A stretch of 34,864 nucleotides of DNA from Chloroflexota bacterium. GTDB taxonomy: Bacteria > Chloroflexota > Anaerolineae > Anaerolineales > Anaerolineaceae. The DNA lies in the NCBI GenBank assembly GCA_012798065.1, contig JAAZNW010000028.1, positions 1 to 34,864 of the forward strand, in the 5' to 3' direction. A program made the translations under genes and the position numbers. Under the pieces are notes generated by a model. That model searched no databases. It saw only the letters and a list, made by a program, of their open reading frames with translations, and was not told where the DNA came from. This document shows positions 16,619 through 24,570 of the stretch, piece after piece. Position 1 is the stretch's first letter, and each line of letters starts with the position of its first letter.

Positions 16619-16744
16619 TGCTATCTTTAAGTTTAAAGAAGGGTGGGCTCAACAGGGGTTAAGACCCAGTCCTACTCACCGTACAGGACCGACGCCTGAA
16701 TCGATCTGGTTTCCATGAGATCTCTGTATTGGAGGCCCTTTTTT
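16619..16744 (+). ncRNA. Possible small RNA with promoter and intrinsic terminator
   Basis: An extended -10-like TGCTATCTT lies at 16619-16627. About 110 bases later there is a terminator-like stem, GGTTTCC (16708-16714) with GGAGGCC (16731-16737, two G-U pairs), followed by C and six T (16739-16744). Between them are small hairpins: GGG-TTAAGA-CCC, and GTCCT with AGGAC around 16670-16690. GGGCTC near 16645 could instead pair with GAGGCCC near 16732, closing the whole RNA. No protein frame fits. The predicted transcript, about 16634-16744, matches no RNA family I recognise, so this is a structural guess only. Confidence 0.3.
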
Positions 16745-16934
16745 GTCGAGTAAGGACTATCTCCTGTCTCTCATCGTTCCCTGGCTGTTTTCTGACCAGC
16801 GCTCTTCTAGTGATGCTGATTTGGCCTGCTTTGTCTGTCTTTGAGAGCCCTTTCACTGGTGGCTTGCCAGCTTTAAGCACTCACTTGCACCCCCCTTTTT
16901 CGGATATTCGTGATGGTGACTTTTGTACGAATAG
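16745..16934. other. Intergenic stretch with no supported gene
   Basis: Between the putative small RNA and the operon promoter I see no gene, repeat or RNA structure that I can support. The frames that stay open lack ribosome sites. Confidence 0.4.
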
Positions 16935-16983
16935 TTGTGTAATGCGCAATTAAGTTGTATTATATGCAAATATCCTATACACT
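16935..16983 (+). promoter_or_regulatory. Operon promoter with two operator-like repeats
   Basis: TTGTGTAATGCGCAA (16935-16949) and TTGTATTATATGCAA (16955-16969) share 11 of 15 positions, including TTGT at one end and GCAA at the other, and begin exactly 20 bases apart (two helical turns). Each is an imperfect palindrome. A promoter fits over the second copy: TTGTAT at 16955-16960, 17 bases, TACACT at 16978-16983. The iclR ATG is at 17004 with AAGGTGA before it. IclR regulators usually bind next to their own genes, so autoregulation is likely. Confidence 0.45.
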
Positions 16984-17003
16984 CTAATTGTTCAAGGTGA
17001 AAA

Positions 17004-17756
17004 ATGACTGAGATCCAATCGCTTGCCCGCGGATTGCGGATTCTGTTGATGCTTTCTGATTCGCTCGATGGGAGCACTGTGACAGAAGTGGCGGAGAACC
17101 TTGGGGTTGACAAGGGAAGCGCTTCGCGCCTGGTAAACACACTGGTCAAATACGGCTTCGCGGAAAAAGACCCGGTTTCCCGGCGGATTTCCCTGGGGCC
17201 GCAGATTGTTTCTTTGAGCCGTAGCTTACTTACCAGGATGCCGTTGCGCGAGGTGGCAAAACCTTACCTGCGTGAGCTGATGCGCTCCACCGGTGAATGC
17301 GCCCATATTGGTATCCTTTCCCAGGGCAAAGTTTTATATATTGACCAGGTGGAATCGCCGGCTTCTTTACGGGTAAACGCGGAGGTAGGGTTTCTTGCCC
17401 CGCTGCATTGCACCGCGCTCGGCAAGGTACTGCTTGCTTTTGGGCGCCTACCCCTCCCTGAATCCCTTGAACGTTACACCGACTCAACACTGGTGACTCA
17501 ATTTGCGCTGAAGAAAAACCTGGCGAGTGTGAGGGAACAAGGCTACGCGATCGATGATGAAGAATTTGATATTGGTGTGCGTTGCATTGCTGCGCCCATC
17601 TTCGATTTCAGGAATAAGGTGGTTGGCAGTATCGGCATATCAGGACCAACCACCCGCATGACTCCAGGCGTATTGCAAACCCTCGTGCAACAGGTGCTTG
17701 AGATTAGCGACAAACTCAACGGCAGGATGAAATTCAATCAGGGGAGAGAACAGTAA
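17004..17756 (+). CDS. IclR-family transcriptional regulator
   Basis: A 250-residue DNA-binding regulator, probably the ligand-responsive switch of the downstream catabolic operon. The N-terminal winged helix-turn-helix (about 1-65) has TVTEVAENLGVDKGSASRLV, with LVKYGFAEKD at the wing. The C-terminal effector domain (about 75-245) shows ECAHIGILSQGKVLYIDQVE, APLHCTALGKVLLAF and a final region with RCIAAPIFDFRNKVVGSIG and GISGPTTRM, all typical of IclR proteins. Members often sense small organic acids or sugar-derived acids. The stop codon overlaps the start of the next gene by one base (TAATG), so regulator and pathway genes are co-transcribed. The inducer cannot be told from sequence. Confidence 0.93.
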   Translation: MTEIQSLARGLRILLMLSDSLDGSTVTEVAENLGVDKGSASRLVNTLVKYGFAEKDPVSRRISLGPQIVSLSRSLLTRMPLREVAKPYLRELMRSTGECAHIGILSQGKVLYIDQVESPASLRVNAEVGFLAPLHCTALGKVLLAFGRLPLPESLERYTDSTLVTQFALKKNLASVREQGYAIDDEEFDIGVRCIAAPIFDFRNKVVGSIGISGPTTRMTPGVLQTLVQQVLEISDKLNGRMKFNQGREQ

Positions 17757-19642
17757 TGAAGGTTTATTCAGTAGAAGAACTGTTAGCCACCAGGGTCAAG
17801 CGCGCGAATCTTATTTCATCGGCAGGAGGGCTGCGGCAGGCGTTGGCCTCTGCGAGCCTTGATCGGAAAACCGACCTGACCCTCTCAGAAGCCCTGGTTA
17901 TTGGATTGATCGAGCAAGGAGTACGCACGTATTATTCAGTTTTAGGTCACGGTTCGACTGAGATAGGTGAAGTTCTGCGGGTATATCAGAACGCAGGATT
18001 GGTGCGTGTTTTTGGGCTGCGCAGTGAGATCGAAGCATCACACGCGGCGGCAGCGCTGCGTTGGGTAAAAGGGGAGAAAGCCGCGGTGGTTACTTCTATC
18101 GGGCCAGGAGCATTGCAGGCACTGGCTGCTTCTCTGGTGCCGGCATCGAATGGCATCGGGGTTTGGTATATCTTTGGCGATGAAACAACGGAGGATGAAG
18201 GGTACAACATGCAGCAGATCCCCCGTCACCAGCAGGCAGGGTTTTTAAAACTAACCTCTGTGATGGGCGCTGCCTACAGCCTGCACACACCGCTGGCCTT
18301 GCAGTCTGCTTTGCTGGCTGGCAATGTGGTCGTTAATCACCCCTATCGACCTGGTCCATTTTTTTTATTGTTGCCCATGAATACTCAGGCAGCGCTCATG
18401 GAAAACTTCAATCTGGATGAACTTGGTTCACCTGCTCCGGTACGATTGAACGCGGCTGTAGGAGCGTATGACGAAGCGGCGAATTGGATCAAAACTTCAA
18501 AACGAGTGCTGGTCAAGGTGGGGGGCGGGGGAGCCAGGGCTGGAGATGAGTTGGTGAAGTTTCTTGAATTATCAGGCGGGGTGCTGGTGCACACACCCAT
18601 AGCCACCGGTTGCGTTCCCTACTCGCACCCGGCGAATATGGGCGTGGGCGGATCGAAAGGCTCGATTTGCGGCAATTTCGCCATGGAGAATGCTGACCTG
18701 CTGGTCGCTGTGGGCACGCGGGCGGTCTGCCAGTCAGATTCTTCAAGGACCGGTTACCTGAACGTAAAAAAGGTGATCAATATTAACGCAGACCTGGAGG
18801 ATGCCCTGCATTACAACCACACCCTGCCTTTGGTGGGAGATGTGCACCTGACATTGACGAAGCTAAACCAAATGCTCGAACAGGAAAATACTCCAATCGA
18901 TAAGTCGGAATGGCTGAAAGTTTGCGCGGAAAAGAAAAAGCGCTGGGAGGAGATAAAAGCAGCCAGGTTGGCGGCTCCAACGCTTTTCGATGACTACTGG
19001 CAGCAGGAGGTCCTTACTCAGCCAGCCGTCCTGCAGACCGCGATTGCGTGGGCAAAAGCGCGCGGCGCGGTGCGGTTCTTTGACGCGGGGGATGTGCAGG
19101 CGAACGGGTTTCAATTGACCGAAGACGAAGTTCCTGGGCAAACATTTACAGATACAGGAGCCAGTTACATGGGCTTCGCGGTTTCTGCCCTGCTGGCGTC
19201 CGGAACGGCATCCCACCCATTTTACGCCGTGGCGTTTACGGGAGACGGCTCGTTTACCATGAGCCCGCAAATTTTGGTTGATGGTGTTGAGCACGGTGCG
19301 CAAGGCTGCATCCTTTTACTGGATAATGGAAGGATGGGGGCGATTTCAGGGTTACAGCTTGACCAGTATCACCATGAAGTAGCCACCGCTAATCACATCC
19401 GGGTAGATTACCTGCAGTGGGCCAAGGGGGTTCCAGGCGTGCTCGCTCTTGATGGTGGAAATTCACTGGATGAATTACAGGCCGCGTTGAACCAGGCCGG
19501 AAATCACCCTGGGTTATCCCTTATTCGGGTAAAAGTTTACTTTGGAGCAAGTGAACTGGGTGGTATGGGTGTGTATGGTCGCTGGAACGTAGGAAACTGG
19601 TGCGCGAAAACACAACAATTACGCCATGAAATTGGCCTTTAG
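17756..19642 (+). CDS. ThDP-dependent enzyme, IolD-like (trihydroxycyclohexane-dione hydrolase family)
   Basis: A 628-residue thiamine-diphosphate enzyme of the acetolactate-synthase superfamily, closest by eye to IolD, which opens the ring of a cyclic diketone in myo-inositol breakdown. The order is Pyr domain (about 40-225), central domain (about 230-385) and PP domain (about 420-600). The catalytic Glu is present (Glu91 in LRSEIEASHAA, aligned with NEQGMAHAA of IolD). The ThDP/Mg motif is Gly496-Asp-Gly-Ser with Asp523-Asn524 27-28 residues later. GHGSTEIGEVL and the C-terminal GRWNVG match IolD (FGHGNV and WWNVG). No iolE, iolB, iolC or iolJ is adjacent, and a second ThDP enzyme (split transketolase) follows, so the substrate is probably not the myo-inositol intermediate. 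Start at 17756 overlaps the regulator stop. Confidence 0.85.
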   Translation: MKVYSVEELLATRVKRANLISSAGGLRQALASASLDRKTDLTLSEALVIGLIEQGVRTYYSVLGHGSTEIGEVLRVYQNAGLVRVFGLRSEIEASHAAAALRWVKGEKAAVVTSIGPGALQALAASLVPASNGIGVWYIFGDETTEDEGYNMQQIPRHQQAGFLKLTSVMGAAYSLHTPLALQSALLAGNVVVNHPYRPGPFFLLLPMNTQAALMENFNLDELGSPAPVRLNAAVGAYDEAANWIKTSKRVLVKVGGGGARAGDELVKFLELSGGVLVHTPIATGCVPYSHPANMGVGGSKGSICGNFAMENADLLVAVGTRAVCQSDSSRTGYLNVKKVININADLEDALHYNHTLPLVGDVHLTLTKLNQMLEQENTPIDKSEWLKVCAEKKKRWEEIKAARLAAPTLFDDYWQQEVLTQPAVLQTAIAWAKARGAVRFFDAGDVQANGFQLTEDEVPGQTFTDTGASYMGFAVSALLASGTASHPFYAVAFTGDGSFTMSPQILVDGVEHGAQGCILLLDNGRMGAISGLQLDQYHHEVATANHIRVDYLQWAKGVPGVLALDGGNSLDELQAALNQAGNHPGLSLIRVKVYFGASELGGMGVYGRWNVGNWCAKTQQLRHEIGL

Positions 19643-19650
19643 GAGAGGTT

Positions 19651-20499
19651 ATGACAGAACTATCCTATGAACAGATTACATCACTGGAAAAAATAGCGCG
19701 GTCTTTGCGCGCTGACAGCCTGCGGTTCATCTACGGGCGCGGTTCGGGCCATCCTGGCGGGGCGTTATCGGCAGCGGAGATACTGGCTGTCTTATATTTC
19801 CATGAATTACGAATCGATCCCCAACACCCAAATTGGTCGGAAAGAGACAGGTTCATACTGAGCAAAGGGCACGCTTCGGCAGTGCTCTACGCAGCGCTGG
19901 CCAGGCGCGGTTTCTTTGATAAAAACGAACTGAAAAACTGGGGAGAAGTGGATTGCCCGCACCAGGGGCACCCGGACCGTTTAAAAACCCCCGGAGTAGA
20001 TATGACCAGCGGCATCCTCGGGCATGGAGTGGCGGTTGGCGTTGGGCTGGCGTTGGCGGCGCGCATGAAGAAATCTCCTTCGCGAACATATGTGCTCATC
20101 GGAGACGGTGAATCTCAGGCGGGAATCGTATGGGAAGGAGCGGCCGCAGCGGCCAAGTACCGCCTGTCCAACCTGGTGGTTATCCTGGACCTCAATGACG
20201 TGCAGCTCGATGGTCCAATGCATGAAATTATGCCCATGGACCATATGGCGCAAAGGTGGGAAGCCTGCGGCTGGTATGTGATGCAGGTAAATGGTCACAG
20301 CGTGCGCCAACTGGTGGAAGGTTTGGATCTTGCTCGAGAGATACATGACAAACCTGTATGCATCATCGCCCGTACGACCAAAGGAAAAGGGGTGTCCTTT
20401 ATGGAAAACGATTCCTTCTGGCATGGCAACGTACCGAGCAAAGAACAACTTGAGCAAGCGCTGCTTGAACTTGGCGTTGAGGAGGAGAAAAATGGCTGA
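19651..20499 (+). CDS. Transketolase, N-terminal subunit
   Basis: A 282-residue subunit carrying the ThDP diphosphate-binding half of a split transketolase. Such enzymes move a two-carbon ketol unit between sugars. It shows GRGSGHPGGALSAAEILAVL, RDRFILSKGHASAVLYAALA, TSGILGHGVAVGVGLALAAR and the ThDP motif IGDGESQAG with LDLNDVQLDG further on. The ribosome site AGGAGAGG lies just before the ATG, eight bases after the IolD-like gene. Its end overlaps the C-terminal subunit by eight bases. Split transketolases serve ordinary pentose metabolism in some bacteria, and specialised pathways in others: apulose-4-phosphate (AptAB) and 6-deoxy-6-sulfofructose (SqwGH). The operon context favours a specialised role. 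Confidence 0.95.
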   Translation: MTELSYEQITSLEKIARSLRADSLRFIYGRGSGHPGGALSAAEILAVLYFHELRIDPQHPNWSERDRFILSKGHASAVLYAALARRGFFDKNELKNWGEVDCPHQGHPDRLKTPGVDMTSGILGHGVAVGVGLALAARMKKSPSRTYVLIGDGESQAGIVWEGAAAAAKYRLSNLVVILDLNDVQLDGPMHEIMPMDHMAQRWEACGWYVMQVNGHSVRQLVEGLDLAREIHDKPVCIIARTTKGKGVSFMENDSFWHGNVPSKEQLEQALLELGVEEEKNG

Positions 20500-21451
20500 G
20501 CTCTCCATGCGTGAAGGATACGGACGCGCATTGGCGGATTATGGAAAGATGAACCCCAAGGTCGTGGCGGTGGATGTAGATACTTCCGCTTCCACGCTCT
20601 CTCACTTTTTTGCCCGTGAACACCCGGAACGTTTTTTTAATGTGGGAATTGCTGAACCTTGCGCGGTGGATGTAGGGGTAGGTCTGGCGCTTGGAGGGTA
20701 TATCCCCTTTGTGAACGCGTTCGCTGCTTTGCTGGCATTGCGCTCACTTGAACAGATCCGCACCTGCGTTTGCTACGCCAATACCAATGTAAAACTGGCA
20801 GCCAGCTATGCCGGTTTATCTGATTTCAAAGATGGCCCGACTCACTTTGCCATGACAGACATCGCCAACATGCGGGCACTGCCGAATATGAACATCATCG
20901 TTCCCTGCGACGCTGCCCAGGCTGCCGCTTTTGTTCCCCTGGTGGCGGAGTTAGTGGGACCGGTTTACCTGCGCATTAATCGTGGGAGTACCTTGCCGGT
21001 TTACCAACCCGGGTCAGCGCTTCAAATAGGCAAAGGCATCTTACACCGGCAGGGCATCGATCTGACAATCGTCGCCGCGGGTTCCATGGTTGGGCGCGCT
21101 CTCCTCGCCGCTCAGGAGCTCGACAAGGATGGAATTCATGCCAGGGTGGTCGAAATTCACACCATCAAACCGCTGGATGGCGAGATCCTGCTCGATGCGG
21201 CTAAGGAGACCGGCGCGATCGTAACCGCTGAAGAGCATGTACGTGCCGGTGGATTAGGCGGCGCTGTCTCCGAGCTTCTTGCGGAAACTTACCCAATTCC
21301 CATTGAGCGGGTGGGAATTCGCGACGAGTTTTGCCCGACGGGGAGAAATATCGAGGGATTGCTGGATGCCTGCGGGCTATCTGTGGCGGAGATTATATTT
21401 GCAGCGCGGAAGGTAAAGAAAATGAAACCAGGAGGGACCGAAAAACAATGA
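20492..21451 (+). CDS. Transketolase, C-terminal subunit
   Basis: A 319-residue partner of the preceding subunit, holding the pyrimidine-binding and C-terminal domains. The catalytic Glu is in FFNVGIAEPCAVDVGVGLAL. Further family features are SLEQIRTCVCYANTNVKLA, DGPTHFAMTDIANMRALPN and a C-terminal domain with EIHTIKPLDGEIL and AEEHVRAGGLGGAV. The ATG at 20492 follows GAGGAGAA and lies inside the end of the N-terminal subunit. A longer frame back to 20291 is rejected because it would read the upstream gene out of frame. Its stop overlaps the next ATG (ATGA). One 640-residue transketolase cut in two is a normal arrangement for this enzyme class. Confidence 0.95.
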   Translation: MAELSMREGYGRALADYGKMNPKVVAVDVDTSASTLSHFFAREHPERFFNVGIAEPCAVDVGVGLALGGYIPFVNAFAALLALRSLEQIRTCVCYANTNVKLAASYAGLSDFKDGPTHFAMTDIANMRALPNMNIIVPCDAAQAAAFVPLVAELVGPVYLRINRGSTLPVYQPGSALQIGKGILHRQGIDLTIVAAGSMVGRALLAAQELDKDGIHARVVEIHTIKPLDGEILLDAAKETGAIVTAEEHVRAGGLGGAVSELLAETYPIPIERVGIRDEFCPTGRNIEGLLDACGLSVAEIIFAARKVKKMKPGGTEKQ

Positions 21452-22086
21452 AAATTGCAGTTATTAATGAAATTAGCGCGGCAACAAAGAATGCGGAAAT
21501 CATACACGCGCTCGAAGGGCGGGGTCACGAGTTATTGAACCTGGGGAATACAGGCGCAGCGGACGAGCCGCAGCTTCAATATATTCACACCGGTCTGATG
21601 TCTGCGCTTTTATTGCACCTGAAGGTGGTGGATTTCGTTGTGGGCGGATGTGGTACGGGGATTGGTTATCTCAACTCGGTATTGCAATACCCGGGAGTCG
21701 TTTGCGGCCTTATCCATTCTCCGTTGGACGCCTGGTTGTTTGCCCGTATAAATGATGGTAATTGCGCTTCTCTCCCGTTAAACCAGGGTTATGGTTGGGC
21801 GGGAGAGATAAACCTGGGCATGATTTTTGATGAATTGTTCACCCCAAAAAGGGGGAGCGGGTTCCCTGAACACCGTGCTGAACCCCAGCGCAACTCCCGC
21901 TTCACATTGGCGGAAATTTCACAGACAACCCATCAACCATTTGCAACGATCATCCGTGACTTACCTTTGTCGGTGACCGGGCCGGCACTACAATACCCTG
22001 AATTTTCTCAGGTTTTACGGGAGTCCCAGCAAAGGGACCCTATGTTGGAAGAAGCAATCCATCAAATACTTGAATCAGGAGGATAA
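21448..22086 (+). CDS. LacAB/RpiB-family sugar isomerase, long form
   Basis: A 212-residue isomerase-family protein, longer than classical RpiB or LacA/LacB (about 145-170). The catalytic-loop motif GGCGTGIGYLNSV contains the family Cys. A later segment, INDGNCASLPLNQGYGW, matches the long subgroup. The Asp-His near the start of RpiB (CDHxG), which helps open the sugar ring, is replaced by INEIS. The long subgroup includes, to my knowledge, DhuI (4-deoxy-5-ketouronate isomerase of streptococci), and LacAB/RpiB relatives also include SqwI (sulfoerythrose isomerase). A non-classical substrate is therefore likely. The ATG at 21448 overlaps the transketolase stop and follows GGAGGGA; an upstream in-frame ATG at 21331 lies inside that gene and is rejected. 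Confidence 0.85.
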   Translation: MKIAVINEISAATKNAEIIHALEGRGHELLNLGNTGAADEPQLQYIHTGLMSALLLHLKVVDFVVGGCGTGIGYLNSVLQYPGVVCGLIHSPLDAWLFARINDGNCASLPLNQGYGWAGEINLGMIFDELFTPKRGSGFPEHRAEPQRNSRFTLAEISQTTHQPFATIIRDLPLSVTGPALQYPEFSQVLRESQQRDPMLEEAIHQILESGG

Positions 22087-22087
22087 A

Positions 22088-23458
22088 ATGTCAGTCTCAG
22101 CAGCGCCACAGAAATTAAAAGCGAAGACCAAGTGGTTGTACGGAATTGGGGATATCGGGAACGCGCTGGTTAACAGCTCGCTCCAGTTTTTCCTGATGAA
22201 ATTCTACACGGATGCAGCGCTCATTTTGCCTGTGCTGGCAGGGAATGCGCTGCTGGTAGGCAAGATCTGGGACGCCATCAACGATCCGCTTTTTGGCTGG
22301 CTTACCGACAGGACAAATTCCAAGATCGGAAAACGGCGCGTATTTATGCTCTTCGGTGCAATTCCGTTGGCATTGTCGGTGGCTTTGCTCTGGTTTGTTC
22401 CGCCCGGTCTCAGCCAGGTGATGACCTTCGTTTGGATCGCTGGGACATTCATCTTCTTTGATTCAGTCTGGACGCTGACGAACGTACCATATTACGCGTT
22501 GACCTCGGAGCTGACGGATGATTACGACGAACGCAGCAGCCTGACGGTTTACCGCATGGTACTGGCTACCCCAGCATATTTGATTGGCGCCGCGCTCACT
22601 CCCATGATCGTCGGTTTTTTTGCTGTGCAGCGCACTGGGTTCGCGGTAATCGGCATTGTTTATGGTGTGATCGCTGCCCTGGCACTGCTCATTTCCGCGG
22701 GAGGGTTGCGAGAACGCCCCAATGTCATTCGCTCTGAAGGAGAAGTCAACCCGATCAAATCCCTCAAAGAAGCGTTTCGAAATCGCCCCTTCATTTACCT
22801 GTTTGTGGTCTATTTCATTGTGAACATCTCTTTTGCCTTTGCAAAAACGCTTATGGCTTACTTTATCGAGTACCAGTTGATGATGAAAGACGCCATATCG
22901 ATTGCTTTGGGCTTGATGCTCATCTGTGTAACCATCTCCCTTCCCATATGGAAATGGGTGTCTACAAAAATGGACAAAGGACCCGCGTACGCTATTGGCA
23001 TGGGAATGGGCGCGGTGGCGCTGCGGGTGCTGTGGTTCCTTCCAGCAAAACCCACGGTGTTAATTTACCCGATCATGGTTCTGGCGGGGTTCGGCTTTGG
23101 CGCGAACTGGATCTTCCCCTGGGCCATGATTGCGGATGTCGCGGATTACGACCGGGTAAAATCGGGCAAGTTTAGAAGCGGCGTGTATTACGGCGTTTGG
23201 GGGCTGGCAACGAAAATATCAGAAGCGCTTGCTCTTGCCGCTGTTGGTTGGGTATTGACCGGCTTTGGGTACGTACCCAATATTGCCCAAACCCCGCACG
23301 CGCTGCTGGGAATCCGCCTGTTCTTTAGCATTGTGCCGGCGGTAGGAATCTTTGTGGGGTTACCACTACTGTTCAAATATCCCCTTACGCGTAAAAGCCA
23401 TGCTGAAATTAAAGCAAAGCTGTTAGCCATGGACGCCGCGGCGAAAAACGACGCATAA
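22088..23458 (+). CDS. Sugar:cation symporter, GPH family (MFS)
   Basis: A 456-residue inner-membrane transporter with about 12 hydrophobic segments, of the glycoside-pentoside-hexuronide:cation symporter group (relatives of MelB). Family marks are the opening KTKWLYGIGDIGNALVN, the loop PLFGWLTDRTNSKIGKRR between helices 2 and 3, and VPYYALTSELTDDYDERSSL. A second-half motif, ADVADYDRVKSGKFRSGVYYG, also fits. Such proteins import glycosides, uronates or sulfosugars with H+ or Na+. AGGAGG at 22077-22082 fixes the start at 22088; the ATG at 22070 overlaps the previous gene without a ribosome site. It probably imports the operon's substrate. Confidence 0.93.
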   Translation: MSVSAAPQKLKAKTKWLYGIGDIGNALVNSSLQFFLMKFYTDAALILPVLAGNALLVGKIWDAINDPLFGWLTDRTNSKIGKRRVFMLFGAIPLALSVALLWFVPPGLSQVMTFVWIAGTFIFFDSVWTLTNVPYYALTSELTDDYDERSSLTVYRMVLATPAYLIGAALTPMIVGFFAVQRTGFAVIGIVYGVIAALALLISAGGLRERPNVIRSEGEVNPIKSLKEAFRNRPFIYLFVVYFIVNISFAFAKTLMAYFIEYQLMMKDAISIALGLMLICVTISLPIWKWVSTKMDKGPAYAIGMGMGAVALRVLWFLPAKPTVLIYPIMVLAGFGFGANWIFPWAMIADVADYDRVKSGKFRSGVYYGVWGLATKISEALALAAVGWVLTGFGYVPNIAQTPHALLGIRLFFSIVPAVGIFVGLPLLFKYPLTRKSHAEIKAKLLAMDAAAKNDA

Positions 23459-23475
23459 CCAAGAAGGATGATGAC

Positions 23476-24555
23476 ATGAAACCGATCAGGGTTGGCATTG
23501 TTGGCTGTGGCAGGATCTCTGACCTGCACCAATTGGGTTACCGCGGACGGGACGACGCGGTTATCGCCGCGGTATGCGACAATAACGCTGCGCACGCCAA
23601 AAAGAAGGCCAAAGCCTGGGGTGTTCAGAAAGTTTACACGGATTACCAACATCTGCTGGAAGACAAGGAGATAGATGCGGTGGAACTGCTCACACCGCAT
23701 CACCTCCACTGCCCAATGACCGTGCAGGCAGCCAGAGCGGGTAAGCATATATCCGTGCAGAAACCTATGGCACTCTCGGCAGCGGAAGCTGACCAGATGA
23801 TCGACGCGGCAAATAAAGCCGGGGTGATTTTACGGGTATATGAAACTTTCGTATTTTACGCCCCGGTAGTCCGCGCGAAAGAAATGATTGACAACGGAGA
23901 GATTGGCGAGGTGAGAGCGGTTCGCATGCACGTCAGCACCGGCACAGGCGATACAGGCTGGAAAGTGCCGACTTCCGCCTTGTTATGGCGCATTGACGAA
24001 AAGAAGTGTGGCGGGGGTCAACTGGTGTTTGACCATGGCTACCATCTGTTTTCGGTGGGCTATTACCTGGGAGGACCGGTGGAAAAAGTATTTGCCTGGA
24101 TCGATAAAACGCCGGTTACGGAGACGGGCGGGATTGTCAAGGTGGATGCGCCTGCTATGATCCAGTTCCAATACAAGGCTCCACGTTGTTATGGCAACCT
24201 GGATGTGGAGCACACACCAAAAATGCGCATTTATTCAGATTATTACGCTGATGATGACCGTATCGAGGTGATTGGAGAAAAAGGAATTTTGTTTATTAAC
24301 CGCTACACCGCGCGCACTGTGGACCTGCCGGAACTGATGATCTTCAAGGATGGGAAGACCAATCCCATCCCTGTGGAAGGGGTGGAATGGCATGACAGTT
24401 TTATTGCCACCACACATAATTTCATCGACAATCTGAAGACCGGTGGACAGCCCCAGCTGGATGGACCGACCGGAAAAGCGGTGCTGCAATTTACCCTGGC
24501 TGCGCTGCAATCCGCGGCGACCGGCAAAGTTGTACGGCCTGATGATGTGTTGTAA
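23476..24555 (+). CDS. Gfo/Idh/MocA-family NAD(P)-dependent oxidoreductase
   Basis: A 359-residue cytoplasmic dehydrogenase. The N-terminal Rossmann fold has VGIVGCGRIS (about 6-15) and a following acidic residue in CDNNAAH. The catalytic-loop motif is VQKPMALS, with Gln in place of the usual Glu of EKP and the Lys kept. The substrate domain shows GEVRAVRMHV and DHGYHLFSVGYYLGGPV, where the His is the likely acid/base. The family includes inositol, glucose-fructose and many sugar or uronate dehydrogenases, and some members act in oxidative glycoside cleavage. It lies 17 bases after the transporter with AAGAAGGA ahead of the ATG. It may perform the first oxidation of the imported compound. Confidence 0.9.
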   Translation: MKPIRVGIVGCGRISDLHQLGYRGRDDAVIAAVCDNNAAHAKKKAKAWGVQKVYTDYQHLLEDKEIDAVELLTPHHLHCPMTVQAARAGKHISVQKPMALSAAEADQMIDAANKAGVILRVYETFVFYAPVVRAKEMIDNGEIGEVRAVRMHVSTGTGDTGWKVPTSALLWRIDEKKCGGGQLVFDHGYHLFSVGYYLGGPVEKVFAWIDKTPVTETGGIVKVDAPAMIQFQYKAPRCYGNLDVEHTPKMRIYSDYYADDDRIEVIGEKGILFINRYTARTVDLPELMIFKDGKTNPIPVEGVEWHDSFIATTHNFIDNLKTGGQPQLDGPTGKAVLQFTLAALQSAATGKVVRPDDVL

Positions 24556-24570
24556 AGAGGAAGGATATAT

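Noticed and set aside
17756..19642. Sulfoacetaldehyde acetyltransferase (Xsc) as identity of the ThDP enzyme
   Set aside because: GHGSTEIGEV, the Glu91 context and the GRWNVG ending match IolD better than Xsc as I recall it.
22070..22087. Earlier start of the GPH symporter
   Set aside because: No ribosome site there, whereas AGGAGG lies five bases before the ATG at 22088.
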